Shown piece by piece: positions 32,675 to 41,967 of a stretch of 64,000 nucleotides of DNA (the first letter of the stretch is position 1; every line of letters begins with the position of its first letter). Location of the stretch: IMG/VR virus record IMGVR_UViG_3300022752_000030, positions 1-64,000 of that record; one strand, given 5' to 3'. The position numbers and the translations under genes were made by a program. Source of the DNA: a virus. The notes beneath the pieces are model-generated. The model did no database searches and was not told the origin of the DNA. It saw nothing but the letters and a program-made list of their open reading frames with translations.

Positions 32675-33424
32675 TTAGGAGAAACAATTTAAATTTAAAT
32701 CTTTTTTGATGATATTAACACTTTTACCGTCTACTGGTGCAATGTTAAAAGGAGATTTTTTACTTGATGGAATTGAAAATTGCATTTCAAATGTAAATTG
32801 ATAGTTATCACTTCCTTTATATTGAACTCTTGCTCTGTATGTTGCTTTAGCTGAAGAACCAAATCTAGGCACATCTTTTAATTTTAAAGGATTTTTAGAT
32901 CCTAACAGATAGAAACCGTGTGTACCTACGTTAACATAATAAGTATCTTTTCGATTGTAATATTGTTCAATTTTTGTTGATGGTATTTCACCTCGAATAT
33001 CATGAAATGTATCTCTATCTCTTTCGTACTGTTGTTTTTTTGTTAGTTTACCGGCTGTTGCTTCCCACAAATCATCTTTCTCTCTTTTAAATGGAATTTC
33101 TTTCCATTCTTTTTTTATAATATCAAATAATCCAACTTCATCGGCTAAATCTTTAATAAACATTTTTTCAGTATCATCATCTTTGATATCACCAAATTTC
33201 CAAGGATTGGACTTATCTTTCGTGTCATATTTCAATACAAGAGAACCAGCTGAAGCTGCTGTTATTTTTAACTCACATCCAGCTTTAATTTTTTTGTGTT
33301 CCAACATTAAATCTGGCTGATCACTACCAGCACCAGCAGGAGTAAAATTTTTAGGTACCAGGCCCATAGGTTTTAAAATGTTTGCTGCATTTTTTTCATA
33401 TTCAAAACCTTGTTGTGCCGCCAT
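32675..33424 (-). CDS. PD-(D/E)XK-like nuclease-fold protein
   Basis: 249 residues. MAAQQGFEYEKNAANIL, then SDQPDLML and AGCELKITAASAGS give the E, D and E-x-K of a PD-(D/E)XK core. The same series (GFEYE, D, GETK) is found in the gene at 24169-25170. The C-terminal half is beta-rich (YYVNVGTHGFYLLG). A GATAAATA late-type promoter overlaps the stop of the upstream gene. May be a repair or recombination nuclease; not tested. Confidence 0.65.
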   Translation of the reverse strand: MAAQQGFEYEKNAANILKPMGLVPKNFTPAGAGSDQPDLMLEHKKIKAGCELKITAASAGSLVLKYDTKDKSNPWKFGDIKDDDTEKMFIKDLADEVGLFDIIKKEWKEIPFKREKDDLWEATAGKLTKKQQYERDRDTFHDIRGEIPSTKIEQYYNRKDTYYVNVGTHGFYLLGSKNPLKLKDVPRFGSSAKATYRARVQYKGSDNYQFTFEMQFSIPSSKKSPFNIAPVDGKSVNIIKKDLNLNCFS

Positions 33425-33442
33425 TTTAACTCCAAATCAAAC

Positions 33443-33450
33443 TATTTATC
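33443..33450 (-). promoter_or_regulatory. late promoter candidate GATAAATA
   Basis: Minus-strand GATAAATAGTT, 7/8 match to the T4 late core, 19 bp upstream of the PD-(D/E)XK-like gene start; it overlaps the stop codon region of the DruA-like gene. Confidence 0.55.
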
Positions 33451-34552
33451 TGATAATTTGTATGTCTTTACCTGAAGTCCAAACCTCAAGTTCGGAACGC
33501 AAGCGGTTTTCAACTTTTAATGTTTCATATCTATTTGACGCTTTATTTTTCCACCATTCTATTACATTTTCTAATTCAAATTTATCATAAGTTTCATCTT
33601 TGATTAGTTTGTCTGTCTTGCAACAAACATAGTCTATCATGTTTTTATAACCGTAATGTGAAATGTAATATCTTTTTTGTTCGGTTAGTTTTTTTGCATC
33701 ATCTATTGTTCTTTGAAACACTTCGGCTTCAACATCACCTTTTAGTGCAGATTTTGTTAAAGCAATAATTTTCATTGTTGTTTTCAATTTTTTGCTCGAT
33801 GAATCAGCATCAACAATATCACCAACTTTACTTTCAACAAAATTACGTAAATCTTCGTAGGGTTTTCCGTGCATCATGGGAATGAAATCACTTTCGGTGA
33901 GACCCTTATATCTTATAAAAGGCTTCATGCCATCATATTGTGAAACTTGTTTTGAACTACCATAAAGACTTGTAGTTTCAAATAAACAAAGATTCATATT
34001 ATATTTTTTATTGACAATTTCACGCACAGCATGTGAACAACAAATTGCAGCCAAAAGTTTACCACCAAGATAATTATAACCAAAAGGTTGTGATGGTACA
34101 ATTACAAATCCCATCATAGACGAATCGTTAAATCTTTTGGACCATTCAGGTTTTTGTGTAAACACTTGTCCAAGCATTTCATTTCGAGGTTTCATGTTGA
34201 TTACTGGTGAACCAAGTCTAATGAATCCAACGAACTTTCCTGTGTTCTTTTCTCTGACAGCAAGCCTGATTTGTCGACCAACAGGTGAGATATTAATATG
34301 TGACGATGTGATATTGAGTAATGTTTCCCAAGTTTCTTGTGGTATTTCACAAACTTCAAAATCCATATCTTTCGGATGAATTGAGAAATCCGAAAATAAA
34401 TCTTCTTCTATAGGAAACAAAGGATTTGAAGGCAAATCAGCCAAAGATGCCAATTTTTGATCCCGCATATAATCATCAACACGATTGAAACTCCCAAAAT
34501 ATTTTTTAAAAACCGATGAACAATGAAGCGCATCTTCTTTTGTCAACATCAT
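33446..34552 (-). CDS. DruA-like (DUF4338) protein, copy 1
   Basis: 368 residues. The core GKFVGFIRLGSPVINMKPR, VIVPSQPFGYNYLGGKLLAA, LCLFETTSLYGSSK and SQYDGMKPF is the pattern of the DUF4338 fold found in DruA of Druantia defence systems. A second gene of the same family is at 54957-56216 with the same blocks (GKYLGVICISS, LQPLGFNYMGGKLLAL, TTTSLYGN, SQYDGL). Function in phages is unknown; replication, host-DNA attack or counter-defence are options. Overlaps gp41 by four bases. Confidence 0.72.
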   Translation of the reverse strand: MMLTKEDALHCSSVFKKYFGSFNRVDDYMRDQKLASLADLPSNPLFPIEEDLFSDFSIHPKDMDFEVCEIPQETWETLLNITSSHINISPVGRQIRLAVREKNTGKFVGFIRLGSPVINMKPRNEMLGQVFTQKPEWSKRFNDSSMMGFVIVPSQPFGYNYLGGKLLAAICCSHAVREIVNKKYNMNLCLFETTSLYGSSKQVSQYDGMKPFIRYKGLTESDFIPMMHGKPYEDLRNFVESKVGDIVDADSSSKKLKTTMKIIALTKSALKGDVEAEVFQRTIDDAKKLTEQKRYYISHYGYKNMIDYVCCKTDKLIKDETYDKFELENVIEWWKNKASNRYETLKVENRLRSELEVWTSGKDIQIIR

Positions 34553-35910
34553 ACTTTAAATCCATCAAATGATTTTTTATTTGGTTTAGAAATACCACTA
34601 TCAACGATATCATTTTGTGCAGATTGTTCAACATCATACAATCTCATCTTTGCACGATCAATACCCAAACTAAATCTTTTGTGTGTGGTTGGATCAGAGT
34701 ATCTATTTTTTAATTGTTTGACCATAATTTGACCCAGTTCTTCGAGTTCTTCAGAAGATATCAAAGCAAACATCAAGTCAGCGGTTGCTGGCAAACCAAA
34801 AGATTCACTTGTATCTTCGAGTCCTGGATCGGAAGAGGTATAACCACTTCTTGTTGTTTGTGTTGCAGAAACAATTGGTACTCCGAACTCAACGGCAAGA
34901 CCTCGCAATTCTTCTGCGATTGATTTGACATAGGTGTAAGAATTAACGCTAGCTCCTGCCTTAATTCTAGAAGAGCAACATATGTTAAGATAATCAACAA
35001 AAATAATATCAGGAACAAAAGATTTTTTAAGATTGAGTTCATTCAAAAGTGTCCTAAAGTGTGTTGTTGATGCTGATGCGGTTGGGTATTCTTTAATGAT
35101 CAATTTACCTATAGTTTTTTCTCTGAGTCTAGCAATTTTTTTATCGTACACATCTTTAGGCAACTCAATTAAGTCGTCTACGGTTACATTCAATAAATTT
35201 GCATCAATGCGTTCTGCAATTTTTTCTTCAGCCATTTCCAAAGTGATGTACAATACATTTTTACCTTGTACCATACAACTAGCAGCAACGTGACACATGA
35301 ATAGAGACTTACCAACGCCAGTGCCCGCCAAGGCAATGTTAAGAGTTTTAGCAGGAAGACCACCTTTAGTAATCTTATTGAAGTAATCCAAGTCGAATGG
35401 TATACGTTCTTCTTTGCGGTGATAAAATTCATAACGACTCTCCGAATTTTCTAGATAATCATGCCCTACTGAATTGTCAAAAGAAACAGATAAAGCATCA
35501 GATAATATTTTAGGAATAGAACCTTTATCATTAGTTTTGTCTTTACCATCTAGAATGGAAATCGATCCGAGAACTGCATTGTATATAGCTTTTTCTTGAC
35601 AGAACTTTTCTGTTTTATCAATAAGCCATTGTATTTCAGATTTTTCTTTTGCGGATTTTTCAATTTCCGTAAGAGAGGCTTCACATTTCTCTAATTCATC
35701 TTCTGTGAGGTGTCGATTTTCTTTAACTGCTAAATTAATTGCTTCTATAGTTGCAGATACATTATACTTATTTGTAAATGAATATATTTCATTATAGATT
35801 GTTCTATCAGTTCTGTCGGAAAAATACTCTTGTTTTAAAAATGGTAATACTTTGCGTAAATATTCCTCATTGCAAATTAAGTTTTTTAAGATTGTTTGTT
35901 CAAGTCGCAT
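34549..35910 (-). CDS. 41: replicative DNA helicase (gp41, DnaB family)
   Basis: 453 residues (T4 gp41: 475). Walker A ALAGTGVGKSLF at about 193-204, Walker B FVDYLNICC, and SATQTTRSGY (motif H3) mark a RecA-type DnaB core; the N-terminal 150 residues are the helical collar. It unwinds DNA 5' to 3' at the fork and works with gp61 primase. It lies downstream of uvsX and a small gene in transcription, as in other T4-like phages. Confidence 0.93.
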   Translation of the reverse strand: MRLEQTILKNLICNEEYLRKVLPFLKQEYFSDRTDRTIYNEIYSFTNKYNVSATIEAINLAVKENRHLTEDELEKCEASLTEIEKSAKEKSEIQWLIDKTEKFCQEKAIYNAVLGSISILDGKDKTNDKGSIPKILSDALSVSFDNSVGHDYLENSESRYEFYHRKEERIPFDLDYFNKITKGGLPAKTLNIALAGTGVGKSLFMCHVAASCMVQGKNVLYITLEMAEEKIAERIDANLLNVTVDDLIELPKDVYDKKIARLREKTIGKLIIKEYPTASASTTHFRTLLNELNLKKSFVPDIIFVDYLNICCSSRIKAGASVNSYTYVKSIAEELRGLAVEFGVPIVSATQTTRSGYTSSDPGLEDTSESFGLPATADLMFALISSEELEELGQIMVKQLKNRYSDPTTHKRFSLGIDRAKMRLYDVEQSAQNDIVDSGISKPNKKSFDGFKV

Positions 35911-35974
35911 AATGTAATAAAATTGGTGGTTTTCCTCAAATGAAACAATGGCACTTCGATAAGTGTAAAGTTAA

Positions 35975-36289
35975 TCAACTGTCTGTTCCAACTTCATCAA
36001 TTATTTCCTGTTCAACATTAGAAGACATTATTTCAACCAAAAGATCGCCGATATAATTTTTAAAATCGGTATCTTTTTCTAAAATTTTTGGTTTTTGTTT
36101 TTCAGATTCTAACACATCATATGCGAAAAGTAAATATACTTGATCGCCTTCTTCCTTAAATTTAACTTTTCCATATTTGAAAACTACACTTTTATATGGA
36201 CCTTCCAAAAATTTGATGTGTACGGAAGATTTATCATTTTTTGGGTAAATATAACAATAATCGACACCTTCAATCATTTTAAGTTCCAT
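35975..36289 (-). CDS. small conserved phage protein between uvsX and 41
   Basis: 104 residues (100 if the second ATG is used). Beta-rich N-terminus (YCYIYPKNDKSSVHIKFLEGPYKSVVFKYGKVKF) and an acidic helical C-terminus. The start overlaps the uvsX stop by 11 bases; both candidate ATGs lack a strong SD, so translational coupling is likely. Not recognised; its conserved place between recombinase and helicase suggests a replication or recombination accessory. Confidence 0.6.
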   Translation of the reverse strand: MELKMIEGVDYCYIYPKNDKSSVHIKFLEGPYKSVVFKYGKVKFKEEGDQVYLLFAYDVLESEKQKPKILEKDTDFKNYIGDLLVEIMSSNVEQEIIDEVGTDS

Positions 36290-37349
36290 TCATTGTTTCA
36301 ACTTCAAAAGTTTCTTCAATTTCACCTTGAAGTATTTCGGATGATGCTACTCGATATTTATTTTCAACGAATTGGCGAAATCCAGCATCTGTGAGAATTG
36401 GCATCCAAAAATCTTTCGTATCAGTTTCTTTGATTCGATATTTCTTTTCAGAAACTTCACCCGTAGTCACATTTACACGTGAGTACCAACCATTGCTTGG
36501 CTTGATAACATGACCAGATTCAATTGCAAGATCAAGTAAGCCAGACCACCTGCTGATGCCACCATCAAAAGATACAGTAACAGGTATTTTAGATTTCTCT
36601 TTGACATATCTAGATTTTTCCACGTTAATGATAAAGTTGTAACCAACAATTTCTGTACCTTCTTTTTCTTGTTGACGACCAATAATGAAAATGTTATCTG
36701 CCGAATAATAAGAACCAGTGCCGCCACCAACAATATCTTTAGGAAACATTCCTATTTCTTTGTAAGTGTGATTCACTACAATCATAGGAATATCTTTCAA
36801 AGATAGATGTGGTGTCACCATTCTAAACAAAGATTTAACTTGTTTAGCTCTAGACATGTCAGCAACAGATTTTTGATCTAAAGCATCTTCAACTTCTTTC
36901 TTCGATGCAAGATTTCCAATAGAGTCAATAACAATAATCAACTTGTCACCACGTTCAAGATTTGTAAGTTGATTCATCACATCAAATTTTAATTGTTCAA
37001 TGTCCATGAGTGGAGTGTGCAATACACGTTCAGAATCAATACCAAAAGAATTAAAATAAGATTGTGGAGTTCCAAATTCAGAATCGTAAAAAAGAAGTGC
37101 GGCATCTGCATATTTTTCAAGATAAGATTTCGCCATCAACAACGAAAAAGCTGTCTTGAAGTGTTTAGAAGGACCTGCCCACATAGTAAGTCCTGGTGTC
37201 AATCCACCATCTAATTTACCAGACAATGCCACATTGATGATTGGCACAGACGTTTGAATCATATCTTTATTATTAAAGAATTTAGATTTCGATAGAATGG
37301 CAGAATCTTTAATACTACTATTCTTTTTAATTTTATCAAGTATGCTCAT
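36279..37349 (-). CDS. uvsX: UvsX RecA-like recombinase
   Basis: 356 residues (T4 UvsX: 391). Walker A AGPSKHFKT at 58-66, LLFYDSEFGTP, Walker B IIVIDSIGNL and a VVNHTYKE L2-adjacent strand follow the RecA/UvsX order. It coats single-stranded DNA and drives strand exchange for recombination-dependent replication, with UvsY (62135-62569) as mediator. Overlaps the membrane-protein gene upstream by four bases. Confidence 0.93.
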   Translation of the reverse strand: MSILDKIKKNSSIKDSAILSKSKFFNNKDMIQTSVPIINVALSGKLDGGLTPGLTMWAGPSKHFKTAFSLLMAKSYLEKYADAALLFYDSEFGTPQSYFNSFGIDSERVLHTPLMDIEQLKFDVMNQLTNLERGDKLIIVIDSIGNLASKKEVEDALDQKSVADMSRAKQVKSLFRMVTPHLSLKDIPMIVVNHTYKEIGMFPKDIVGGGTGSYYSADNIFIIGRQQEKEGTEIVGYNFIINVEKSRYVKEKSKIPVTVSFDGGISRWSGLLDLAIESGHVIKPSNGWYSRVNVTTGEVSEKKYRIKETDTKDFWMPILTDAGFRQFVENKYRVASSEILQGEIEETFEVETMNGT

Positions 37350-38320
37350 TTAGTATTTTCCTTTTCATGAAACGAATATGTGGCGTTATAATCATAGTTA
37401 GGTTCCAACTTTAAATCTGTTTTAGTTTTCCTTTTAGGAAATCCTCTTTTTTTTATTGTTGGTTCTTCTTCAACTTGAGGTTCTTCAACAACAACAATAT
37501 TTTCTTTTTGTATTTCAACACTTTCTTCTTTTGGTGTGATTTTACCGTCGCCATCTGTCGGCTCACTTTTTTTCTCAGATTGAACCTTTAGTGACATATT
37601 TGCAGCTATCAATAATAACACAGCTAGAGGATCAAATACAACCATTATTAATATGATTACCAGTCTAACTGCCTTATCTATGATGTCTTTTTCATTTGAT
37701 CCATATATTAGTTCTGCGACATATTTTATAGGCCCAAAATCAGACTCCGCTTTTTGTAATTCTATTGACATTGGAGTTTTTTCTTCAACCAAGTCATTGA
37801 TTTTTTTCTGTGAGATTTCAATTTCACTGCTTAATCTACTTCTCTCTTTTTGTTGAGATTTTCTTATTGCAACAGATTTATCCGCACCTTTTTCATCTGT
37901 ACTTCTTGCCATGATCTGATCAACGGCTTCGTTTAATTGATTAAGTGTTTTTCTATTATTCTCAATATTCTCTTTTTCTACTTTTATCTTTTCATCGATC
38001 AATAATATTTTATTTGCTAATGGAGCAAAATCTGAAGAATGTTCTAAGTGTGTTTTTGAAAGATAACCAAAAATACCCATAGATGTAATAATCATCAAAA
38101 CAATACAGGCTGAGGTAAGATAGGTTCTCATCAATAATGGACATTGTTTCCAATTTCTGTATAACCAAGATACGGTAACAAGTTTTGATGCCTCAAGCAC
38201 AGAACCCATAATTACTATGGGTAAAAATGATCCAGGAAATATTTGAGCAAGTCCAATAACAGAATAATAAGCAGCAACAGCCGATAAAGCAATTGCTGTA
38301 AAAAAAGTTATGAGATTCAT
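37346..38320 (-). CDS. multi-pass membrane protein with coiled coil
   Basis: 324 residues. Three hydrophobic segments in the first 90 residues (ALSAVAAYYSVIGLAQIF, LPIVIMGSVLEASKLV, YLTSACIVLMIITSM), a coiled coil of about 100 residues, one more long hydrophobic segment (LVIILIMVVFDPLAVLLLIAA) and a charged, Pro/Glu/Lys-rich cytoplasmic tail. Placed between DNA polymerase and uvsX with four-base overlaps, it could tether replication to the membrane; that is speculation. Confidence 0.65.
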   Translation of the reverse strand: MNLITFFTAIALSAVAAYYSVIGLAQIFPGSFLPIVIMGSVLEASKLVTVSWLYRNWKQCPLLMRTYLTSACIVLMIITSMGIFGYLSKTHLEHSSDFAPLANKILLIDEKIKVEKENIENNRKTLNQLNEAVDQIMARSTDEKGADKSVAIRKSQQKERSRLSSEIEISQKKINDLVEEKTPMSIELQKAESDFGPIKYVAELIYGSNEKDIIDKAVRLVIILIMVVFDPLAVLLLIAANMSLKVQSEKKSEPTDGDGKITPKEESVEIQKENIVVVEEPQVEEEPTIKKRGFPKRKTKTDLKLEPNYDYNATYSFHEKENTK

Positions 38321-39672
38321 CCGAAAAAGTCCTCTAGTGAATTAATTTTTTCTGTTTTCCAATTCATACAATCTAATATGATACGAATTGGTTCTAAAAA
38401 TGATTTTTCAAATTGTAAATCATAATCGATAAAACTGTCAAGATTAAATTCTTTTGGTAATCTTGAAGGATAAGATATTACGGTATCTTTAAATGGATTA
38501 GGCATTTTCAGATAAGTAAATTTGATCTTTTCACCCTCTTGTATCAAAGGATATTTTTTAGTCAAATTCAGTTGTTTAATATTGTGATTATATAAAATAG
38601 CACCCTTAACATGAATAGGTGTTCCTTTTTTATATAGTAAAACCGAATCTGAATAAGTCTTCAATCCGTTCAATCCTCTCGGAAAAGATATATCTTCGGG
38701 TGGTAATTTTTTGAACGACTCTTTAAAATTTGCAATAAAATCTTGTACGTCAGATTCAGTACCAGTCATCATCAATTTAATGACATCTTTCATTTTTTCA
38801 CGAATCGATGATGGTGTTGAAGATTTGATCATTTCTAGACCCATAACCTTCATCTGAGGCTCGTTATACCGAACACCCTCATTATCATAAACATTTAAAA
38901 TATATCTCTTTTTAGCTGTCCAAACACCTTTGTTAGCTAACGCTTCACGTTTCATTTGCATTTTCTGATCATATGCATTTACGTATGTGGCCAGTTCTTG
39001 ATAAGACTTGTCGATATATGGTTGAATCTTATCTTCACAAACACGATCCATAAAGTCAATTATTTTTTTCGTATTTGTGGTATCATTATTGAACTTTTTG
39101 ACCAGAGAACCTAATTTTAGATAAATCGAATCCGTATCTGATGCAATCACATAATCATCATTTGTCTGTAAAAGTTTGTTCATGTAATCATTCAGTTTGC
39201 CTTCAATCCAACGAATTGATAACTGACCAGCAAGCGTAACAGCAAGCGCTTGTCTTAAATCATAAAAACGGAAATATTGTGATCCAAGAGCACCATAAGC
39301 TGAGTTAAGTGATACTTTTTTTGCTAGTTGAAGATTATTATATCGAGCAATCTTTTTTTCTAATTCAAATTTCTTACTTTCATCTTTTTCAACCTCATAT
39401 TCTTTTTTGGCCTGAATCATCATTTTTTTGAACTTACTTCTATCAACATACATTTCTTCCATCATCTTTGGTAAGAAACCTTGAATGTCTGTTCTGAACA
39501 ACTGGCCATTGGGTGTGATGGTACAATGCATTGGACCAAGAAAAGAAGTATCGACAGTTTTTTTCAACATACTTTCGACACTAACTTTATCAATTTCTCG
39601 TTCAAATAATTCTATAGCCCGAAGTTCTTCTTGTAGTTCTTCAGTTGTTAATTTTTTTACATTACGAAACAT
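38317..39672 (-). CDS. 43: DNA polymerase gp43, C-terminal half (palm, fingers, thumb)
   Basis: 451 residues. Contains motif B KVSLNSAYGALGSQY and motif C ASDTDSIY of family B polymerases, plus the thumb. It lacks the exonuclease and motif A, which are encoded by 40273-41568. The first 30 residues (MFRNVKKLTTEEL...) and its own AAGG-preceded ATG show it is translated separately. The two halves must assemble into one enzyme. An HNH endonuclease gene lies between them. Overlaps the membrane-protein gene downstream. Confidence 0.92.
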   Translation of the reverse strand: MFRNVKKLTTEELQEELRAIELFEREIDKVSVESMLKKTVDTSFLGPMHCTITPNGQLFRTDIQGFLPKMMEEMYVDRSKFKKMMIQAKKEYEVEKDESKKFELEKKIARYNNLQLAKKVSLNSAYGALGSQYFRFYDLRQALAVTLAGQLSIRWIEGKLNDYMNKLLQTNDDYVIASDTDSIYLKLGSLVKKFNNDTTNTKKIIDFMDRVCEDKIQPYIDKSYQELATYVNAYDQKMQMKREALANKGVWTAKKRYILNVYDNEGVRYNEPQMKVMGLEMIKSSTPSSIREKMKDVIKLMMTGTESDVQDFIANFKESFKKLPPEDISFPRGLNGLKTYSDSVLLYKKGTPIHVKGAILYNHNIKQLNLTKKYPLIQEGEKIKFTYLKMPNPFKDTVISYPSRLPKEFNLDSFIDYDLQFEKSFLEPIRIILDCMNWKTEKINSLEDFFG

Positions 39673-39709
39673 TCTATACCTTCATTTTAACCTTTTTTTG
39701 ATGCATCAT

Positions 39710-40243
39710 TTATTTCATCCACTTTTTTCTATTTTCAGTTTTACTCAATATTTGTAAATTGTCTGGATGATGTAAGCCGCCTTTTGCAATAGGTTGTATG
39801 TGGTCCACTTCATGTCCTTTAGGACAAATCAAATAATATTCCTGTAATTTTTTCTTTTCTTCTTTACTTAATTTTGGAGTTTGATTACGTATTCTTGCTC
39901 TCCGTCTTGCAGCAATTTCATTCCTAATTCTACGTTTATGATCTTCACCCAAATATTTACTCTTATTTGAGCAATAATAACTGCAATATTTTGAATTGTA
40001 CTTTTCACTTTCAGTTCTAAATTTTTGAGTTTGATATTCTTTACCGCAACATAGACATTTCAACAAAGATTTTCTCTCTTTATTTTTACATTCCAAATGA
40101 AAAGGTTTTTTAATATCAAATTTTTGTAAACACTTTTTAATATTAGCATCCGAACAACCAAAGTATTCAGCAACCTCACTTCTTCTCATATTTTTGTTAA
40201 TAAATAAATCGTAAAGTTTTTCTTTAGTGATATTATACTTCAT
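39710..40243 (-). CDS. HNH homing endonuclease inserted in the polymerase gene
   Basis: 177 residues. N-terminal helix-turn-helix (MRRSEVAEYFGCSDANIKKCLQKF), two zinc-type cysteine pairs (CLCCGKE, YCSYYCSNKS), and the HNH nuclease motif HEVDHIQPIAKGGLHHPDNL. Only about 30-37 bp separate it from each polymerase half, so no group I intron can surround it. A free-standing homing endonuclease that has split gene 43, as described in some Aeromonas T4-like phages. Confidence 0.88.
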   Translation of the reverse strand: MKYNITKEKLYDLFINKNMRRSEVAEYFGCSDANIKKCLQKFDIKKPFHLECKNKERKSLLKCLCCGKEYQTQKFRTESEKYNSKYCSYYCSNKSKYLGEDHKRRIRNEIAARRRARIRNQTPKLSKEEKKKLQEYYLICPKGHEVDHIQPIAKGGLHHPDNLQILSKTENRKKWMK

Positions 40244-40272
40244 TTATTTTCCTAATAAGTAACCGCACCCAC

Positions 40273-41568
40273 TTATTTAGTATTTCTTAATTTTAACTCC
40301 TCAATTACTTTTCTCTTTCTTTCTGAAATATAACTTCTTTCAACAAGATTTTCTGGACTTATGGAGTATTGCATCATCAAATGTGGATAAAGTGAATTCA
40401 AGTCAAAACTTGCAACATATTCATGTAGACCAACTTGAACTTCTTTAACATAAGCACCCTCGAATGCTGAATCTTTTTCTTTGATGATTCTTGGAGGTAC
40501 AATAATATTTTGTTGTAACAAATATGAATATGTTAGAGAATCCCACATGCGTGTTTGAGCAAACACGTCTTCATAATTTGATTTTGTATCATACGCAAGA
40601 GTTAAAGCCAATTCAATCAGTTTTAACTTGTCTTCTAAACGTAAAATTAATTGCACGTCTTTGATGTTATACTCAATAAATTTTTGATAATTTAATTTAT
40701 ACAACTGATGCAGGTTTTCATATTCATCATATGAAATTTTACCTTCACCCAATTCAACGTTTGCAATATTATCAAGTCGATATGATTCTTGTGATTTTCC
40801 ACCCGGCGCATACCACTTATAAAGTTCAATATAATCGAGTGATGCGACACCAACAAGATCATAAGCAATCAATGGTCTTCCATTGATAACAGTTTTTCTT
40901 TCAAAAATAAAATTCCATGGTGACAGTTTTTTTGAACTGTCTTCACCTAAGATTTTTTTAAATCGATTGACAAGATATGGTATATCAAAAAACTTTGTAT
41001 TCCAACCAGTAATTACATCAGGACATTTAATTGACCAGACATCTATAAATTTTTTACACAATGTCCACTCATCACGACATTTGACATATGTAACATTTTC
41101 ATCGTTATTGTCAAATTCACCACAACCAAAAACATATGTGTGCCCGTTAATGTAAGTGATAGTGATAGCGGTAATGGGTTCGTTAGCTTCATAAGGATCA
41201 GGAAATCCATTTTCAGATCCAACTTCAATATCAACTACTGCAACCAAGACTTTATCTTGGTCCCAGTCAACCATACCAGAATGTTGTTCAGAAATAAATG
41301 CATATTCGAAACGAGAATTGCCGTGTATTACTGGAGCTCCAGATACATCCTCAAATTTTTTGATGTATTCTCTGGCTTCGTAAATCGTTTCGAATGTTTT
41401 CTTGTCGAGATAATTACCATCCAAATTTGTGTACTGTGTTACATTTTTGGATGGCAAATAAAGAGAAGGAGAGTAGTCAATTTTTTGTTTGACTCTTTTG
41501 CCGTCTAGAATTCCTCGATACAATATCTTACCACTAAGAGATTGTACGTTAGTATAAAAACTTGTCAT
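40273..41568 (-). CDS. 43: DNA polymerase gp43, N-terminal half (exonuclease and motif A)
   Basis: 431 residues. Proofreading motifs: VAVVDIEVGSE (Exo I), TGWNTKFFDIPYL (Exo II) and YNIKDVQLI (Exo III). It ends shortly after polymerase motif A, SFDLNSLYPHL, with ERKRKVIEELKLRNTK. Together with 38317-39672 it totals 882 residues, close to T4 gp43 (898). The break is between motifs A and B. One-base overlap with the Sm-like gene upstream. Confidence 0.92.
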   Translation of the reverse strand: MTSFYTNVQSLSGKILYRGILDGKRVKQKIDYSPSLYLPSKNVTQYTNLDGNYLDKKTFETIYEAREYIKKFEDVSGAPVIHGNSRFEYAFISEQHSGMVDWDQDKVLVAVVDIEVGSENGFPDPYEANEPITAITITYINGHTYVFGCGEFDNNDENVTYVKCRDEWTLCKKFIDVWSIKCPDVITGWNTKFFDIPYLVNRFKKILGEDSSKKLSPWNFIFERKTVINGRPLIAYDLVGVASLDYIELYKWYAPGGKSQESYRLDNIANVELGEGKISYDEYENLHQLYKLNYQKFIEYNIKDVQLILRLEDKLKLIELALTLAYDTKSNYEDVFAQTRMWDSLTYSYLLQQNIIVPPRIIKEKDSAFEGAYVKEVQVGLHEYVASFDLNSLYPHLMMQYSISPENLVERSYISERKRKVIEELKLRNTK

Positions 41569-41879
41569 TAACCTGTGATGATTTCTTTTGCTTGTGGAAG
41601 AATAATACCCGAACCAAAAATTGAATTGTAATTGTTAATAAAATCTTGTGCGGGTGTATAGTAATACACTACATGTTTTTTGGCAATAGAAATTGTTTGA
41701 TCTTTTTGTTGTTCCGCGTGAATCGGAAAAGGAGAGAATCCTACATTTGGTTGTCCATTTTGACCTCGAACAATTGCAATTCCTACAGGATTAATTAATA
41801 CAAATTCTGATTCTGATTCGGACTCAATTTCACTAACGAGTTCTTCACCTGTAATTAATTTAAATGCTTGAATTTTCAT
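41568..41879 (-). CDS. Sm/Lsm-like small protein, copy 1
   Basis: 103 residues. KIQAFKLITGEELVSEIE, FVLINPVGIAIV and KHVVYYYTPAQDFINNYNSIFG follow the strand order of an Sm-like protein described from a putative cyanophage, with an added C-terminal helix. A similar order is found in 60143-60505. Possibly RNA-binding. It heads the polymerase operon, with its own promoter (TTTACA-16-TATAAT) and TAGGAG site. Confidence 0.6.
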   Translation of the reverse strand: MKIQAFKLITGEELVSEIESESESEFVLINPVGIAIVRGQNGQPNVGFSPFPIHAEQQKDQTISIAKKHVVYYYTPAQDFINNYNSIFGSGIILPQAKEIITG

Positions 41880-41901
41880 TTTTCGCTCCTATAAAACAAA
41901 C

Positions 41902-41929
41902 ATTATAACATAAAATAATTTTTTGTAAA
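41902..41929 (-). promoter_or_regulatory. sigma70-like promoter of the polymerase operon
   Basis: Minus-strand -35 TTTACA (41924-41929), 16 bp, -10 TATAAT (41902-41907), then AGGAG and the ATG of the Sm-like gene. It is divergent from the rightward gene at 41968; a GTGT...ACAC/GTAAA...TTTAC dyad (about 41925-41942) lies between and could be an operator. Confidence 0.75.
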
Positions 41930-41967
41930 GTGTGTTTTACACTATATACCATTATAAGGAGAAAAAA

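Noticed and set aside
37346-41568. Group I intron in the polymerase gene
   Set aside because: Only 29-37 bp lie between the HNH gene and each polymerase half; too short for an intron core, and each half has its own start.
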